The position numbers and the translations under genes are program-made. Positions 15,259 through 16,450 of a DNA stretch of 16,450 bases are shown piece after piece. The notes under the pieces are model-generated. The model was not told the origin of the DNA. It saw only the letters and a list, made by a program, of their open reading frames with translations, and did no database searches. Positions within the stretch are counted from its first letter, which is position 1; each line of letters opens with the position of its first letter. Location of the stretch: positions 1-16,450 of the forward strand of contig JAJXXN010000101.1 in the NCBI GenBank assembly GCA_021781075.1. Reading direction: 5' to 3'. The stretch is from Acidobacteriota bacterium (lineage in GTDB: Bacteria > Acidobacteriota > Terriglobia > Terriglobales > Acidobacteriaceae).

Positions 15259-16142
15259 TATTCCGCGGCGATGCGCATGGAGATGTCGGCGGCCTTGGCC
15301 GAGTGCGTCAGCGCGCCCACGCTGATGAAGTCGACCCCGGTCTCGGCATAGGCGCGGATGTTGTCAAGCACAATGCCGCCCGAGGCCTCGGTGGGAATCC
15401 ACTGCTTCTCCTGGCGCACGCGCAGCACGCAGTCCTTCACCAGCGCGGGCGTCATGTTGTCAAGCAGCACGGCCTCTGCGCCATAGGCGAGCGCCTCCTC
15501 CAATTCGGCCATCGAGCGCACCTCCACCTGGATGCGCTGGCCCTGCTTGCGATGTTCAATCGTGCGCGTGAGCACATTCCGCAACCCGCCGCCAAGCGAG
15601 ATGTGGTTGTTCTTGATAAGAATCGCGGAGGAGAGGTCGAGCCGGTGGTTCTTTCCGCCCCCGCACAGCACCGCGTATTTCTCAAGCTGGCGCAGGCCGG
15701 GGATGGTCTTGCGCGTGTCAAGGACGTGGGCCTTGGTCCCCTGGATGGCGTCCGCATACTTGCGCGTGAGCGTGGCAATGCCGCTCAGGTGCTGCAAAAA
15801 ATTCAGGATCACGCGCTCCGTGCTGAGCAGCACTCGCGCATTGTGGCGCACCACGGCGAGCACCTGGCCGGGGTGCGCGCGCACGCCGTCAAAAATCTCC
15901 GGGTGGCTCACCACCTCAAACCGGATGCAGGCATTGGCATGGGTATCAAGCTTGCAATAAAGCTGAAGGATGCGCGGCACCGCGCCGAGGCCGCAGACCA
16001 CAAGCTCTTCCTTGGCGATGATCTGCGCCGACCCCTGCAAGTTTTCGTCAATGGTCAACTGCGTGGTGGTGTCGTTGGTGGCGTGGTCCTCCATCAGGGC
16101 CTGCTCCAGCAACGCGTCGATTTTTGTGTTCTTCCATTCCAT
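15258..16142 (-). CDS. nadC: Nicotinate-nucleotide pyrophosphorylase (carboxylating)
   Basis: Converts quinolinate and PRPP to nicotinate mononucleotide in NAD synthesis. The 294 residues carry ERVILNFLQHLSGIAT (109-124), DTRKTIPGLRQLEKYAVLCGG-type phosphate-binding residues (142-162), GKNHR (163-167), KNNH (177-180), EVR (207-209), LLDNM (226-230), EASGGI (252-257) and SVGALTHS (274-281). The quinolinate- and PRPP-binding residues appear intact. The ATG at 16142 lies 3 bp from the valS stop; AAGGAA at the end of valS serves as ribosome-binding site. nadA and nadB are not in the window. Confidence 0.95.
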   Translation of the reverse strand: MEWKNTKIDALLEQALMEDHATNDTTTQLTIDENLQGSAQIIAKEELVVCGLGAVPRILQLYCKLDTHANACIRFEVVSHPEIFDGVRAHPGQVLAVVRHNARVLLSTERVILNFLQHLSGIATLTRKYADAIQGTKAHVLDTRKTIPGLRQLEKYAVLCGGGKNHRLDLSSAILIKNNHISLGGGLRNVLTRTIEHRKQGQRIQVEVRSMAELEEALAYGAEAVLLDNMTPALVKDCVLRVRQEKQWIPTEASGGIVLDNIRAYAETGVDFISVGALTHSAKAADISMRIAAE

Positions 16143-16145
16143 CGC

Positions 16146-16450
16146 TTATTCCTTCGGCAGTGCCGACAAGGCCGCCTGGGCCTTTTCAAGCAGTGTACGC
16201 GTCTCCGCCTCCTGCTTCTTCAAGCCTTCCACCACGTGAGACGGTGCCTTTGAGACAAAGCCCTCGTTGCCCAACTGGCGCGCCGCGGCCTGCAATCCTT
16301 TTTCGTATTTCGCGATATCCTTTGTCAAGCGTTCGCGCTCGGCGGGGACGTCGATGGTGCGCTCATAGTGAACGGCCACGTCAAAGTCGGGCTCGGACTT
16401 GGTCGTGTCCCCGGTGAGCGGGGCTGTGGACACGTCCAGCGCGGAGATGC
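16146..16450 (-). CDS. valS: Valyl-tRNA synthetase, C-terminal end
   Basis: Partial gene entering from the right edge; about 100 C-terminal residues are visible. They form the charged coiled-coil arm of ValS that contacts the tRNA: IDVPAERERLTKDIAKYEKG, then LGNEGFVSKAPSHVVEG, then KKQEAETRTLLEKAQAALSAL. The LxNxxFVxKAP pattern is a ValS hallmark. The frame is open across the window edge, so no start can be given; the internal GTG near 16433 is not a start. It is the first visible gene of the leftward operon, with nadC 3 bp downstream. Confidence 0.93.
   Translation of the reverse strand, partial: ISALDVSTAPLTGDTTKSEPDFDVAVHYERTIDVPAERERLTKDIAKYEKGLQAAARQLGNEGFVSKAPSHVVEGLKKQEAETRTLLEKAQAALSALPKE

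Overview
The window looks like a chromosomal segment of a GC-rich, Gram-negative-type bacterium, most likely an Acidobacteriota member. This rests on recalled family resemblance: a MerR-like HTH fused to TPRs, the leftward cofactor-gene cluster, and a heptosyltransferase-like gene implying an outer membrane. No rRNA or marker-gene search was possible. Coding density is very high. No insertion sequence, CRISPR array or prophage is visible, and no stretch of more than 300 bases lacks a gene.

Left block, rightward (1-3782): the end of a membrane-bound [NiFe] uptake hydrogenase operon in hyaABCD order. It holds the 3' part of the small subunit, the complete large subunit, a cytochrome b membrane anchor and the endopeptidase that matures the large subunit. 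The visible small subunit carries the extra cysteine typical of the oxygen-tolerant [4Fe-3S] proximal cluster, so the enzyme probably oxidises H2 at the outer face of the inner membrane and passes electrons through cytochrome b to the quinone pool under air. A secreted GH5 glycoside hydrolase follows (3873-5099) and may be independent of the operon.

Middle block (5093-8868): a leftward gene for a MerR-like HTH plus TPR protein, tail to tail with GH5 and overlapping it by 7 bp; a 158-bp intergenic region with DnaA-box-like motifs; and a leftward tRNA-Thr(CGU). Then come three tightly packed rightward genes: a family 9 (heptosyltransferase-like) glycosyltransferase, an isoprenylcysteine-methyltransferase-like membrane protein and an exported DUF3108 protein. 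These are probably one cell-envelope transcription unit.

Right block, all leftward (16450 down to 8873): valS (3' end), nadC, birA, coaX, an uncharacterised 235-residue protein, an RlmD/TrmA-type RNA methyltransferase, and comEC. Gaps run from a few bases of overlap to 60 bp, so this reads as one operon. It joins tRNA charging, three cofactor steps (NAD, biotin attachment, CoA), RNA modification and DNA uptake. The most noteworthy points are the oxygen-tolerance signature with an unusual residue between its cysteines, the HTH-TPR regulator, the uncharacterised protein inside the housekeeping operon, and repeated TTGA stop/start coupling.
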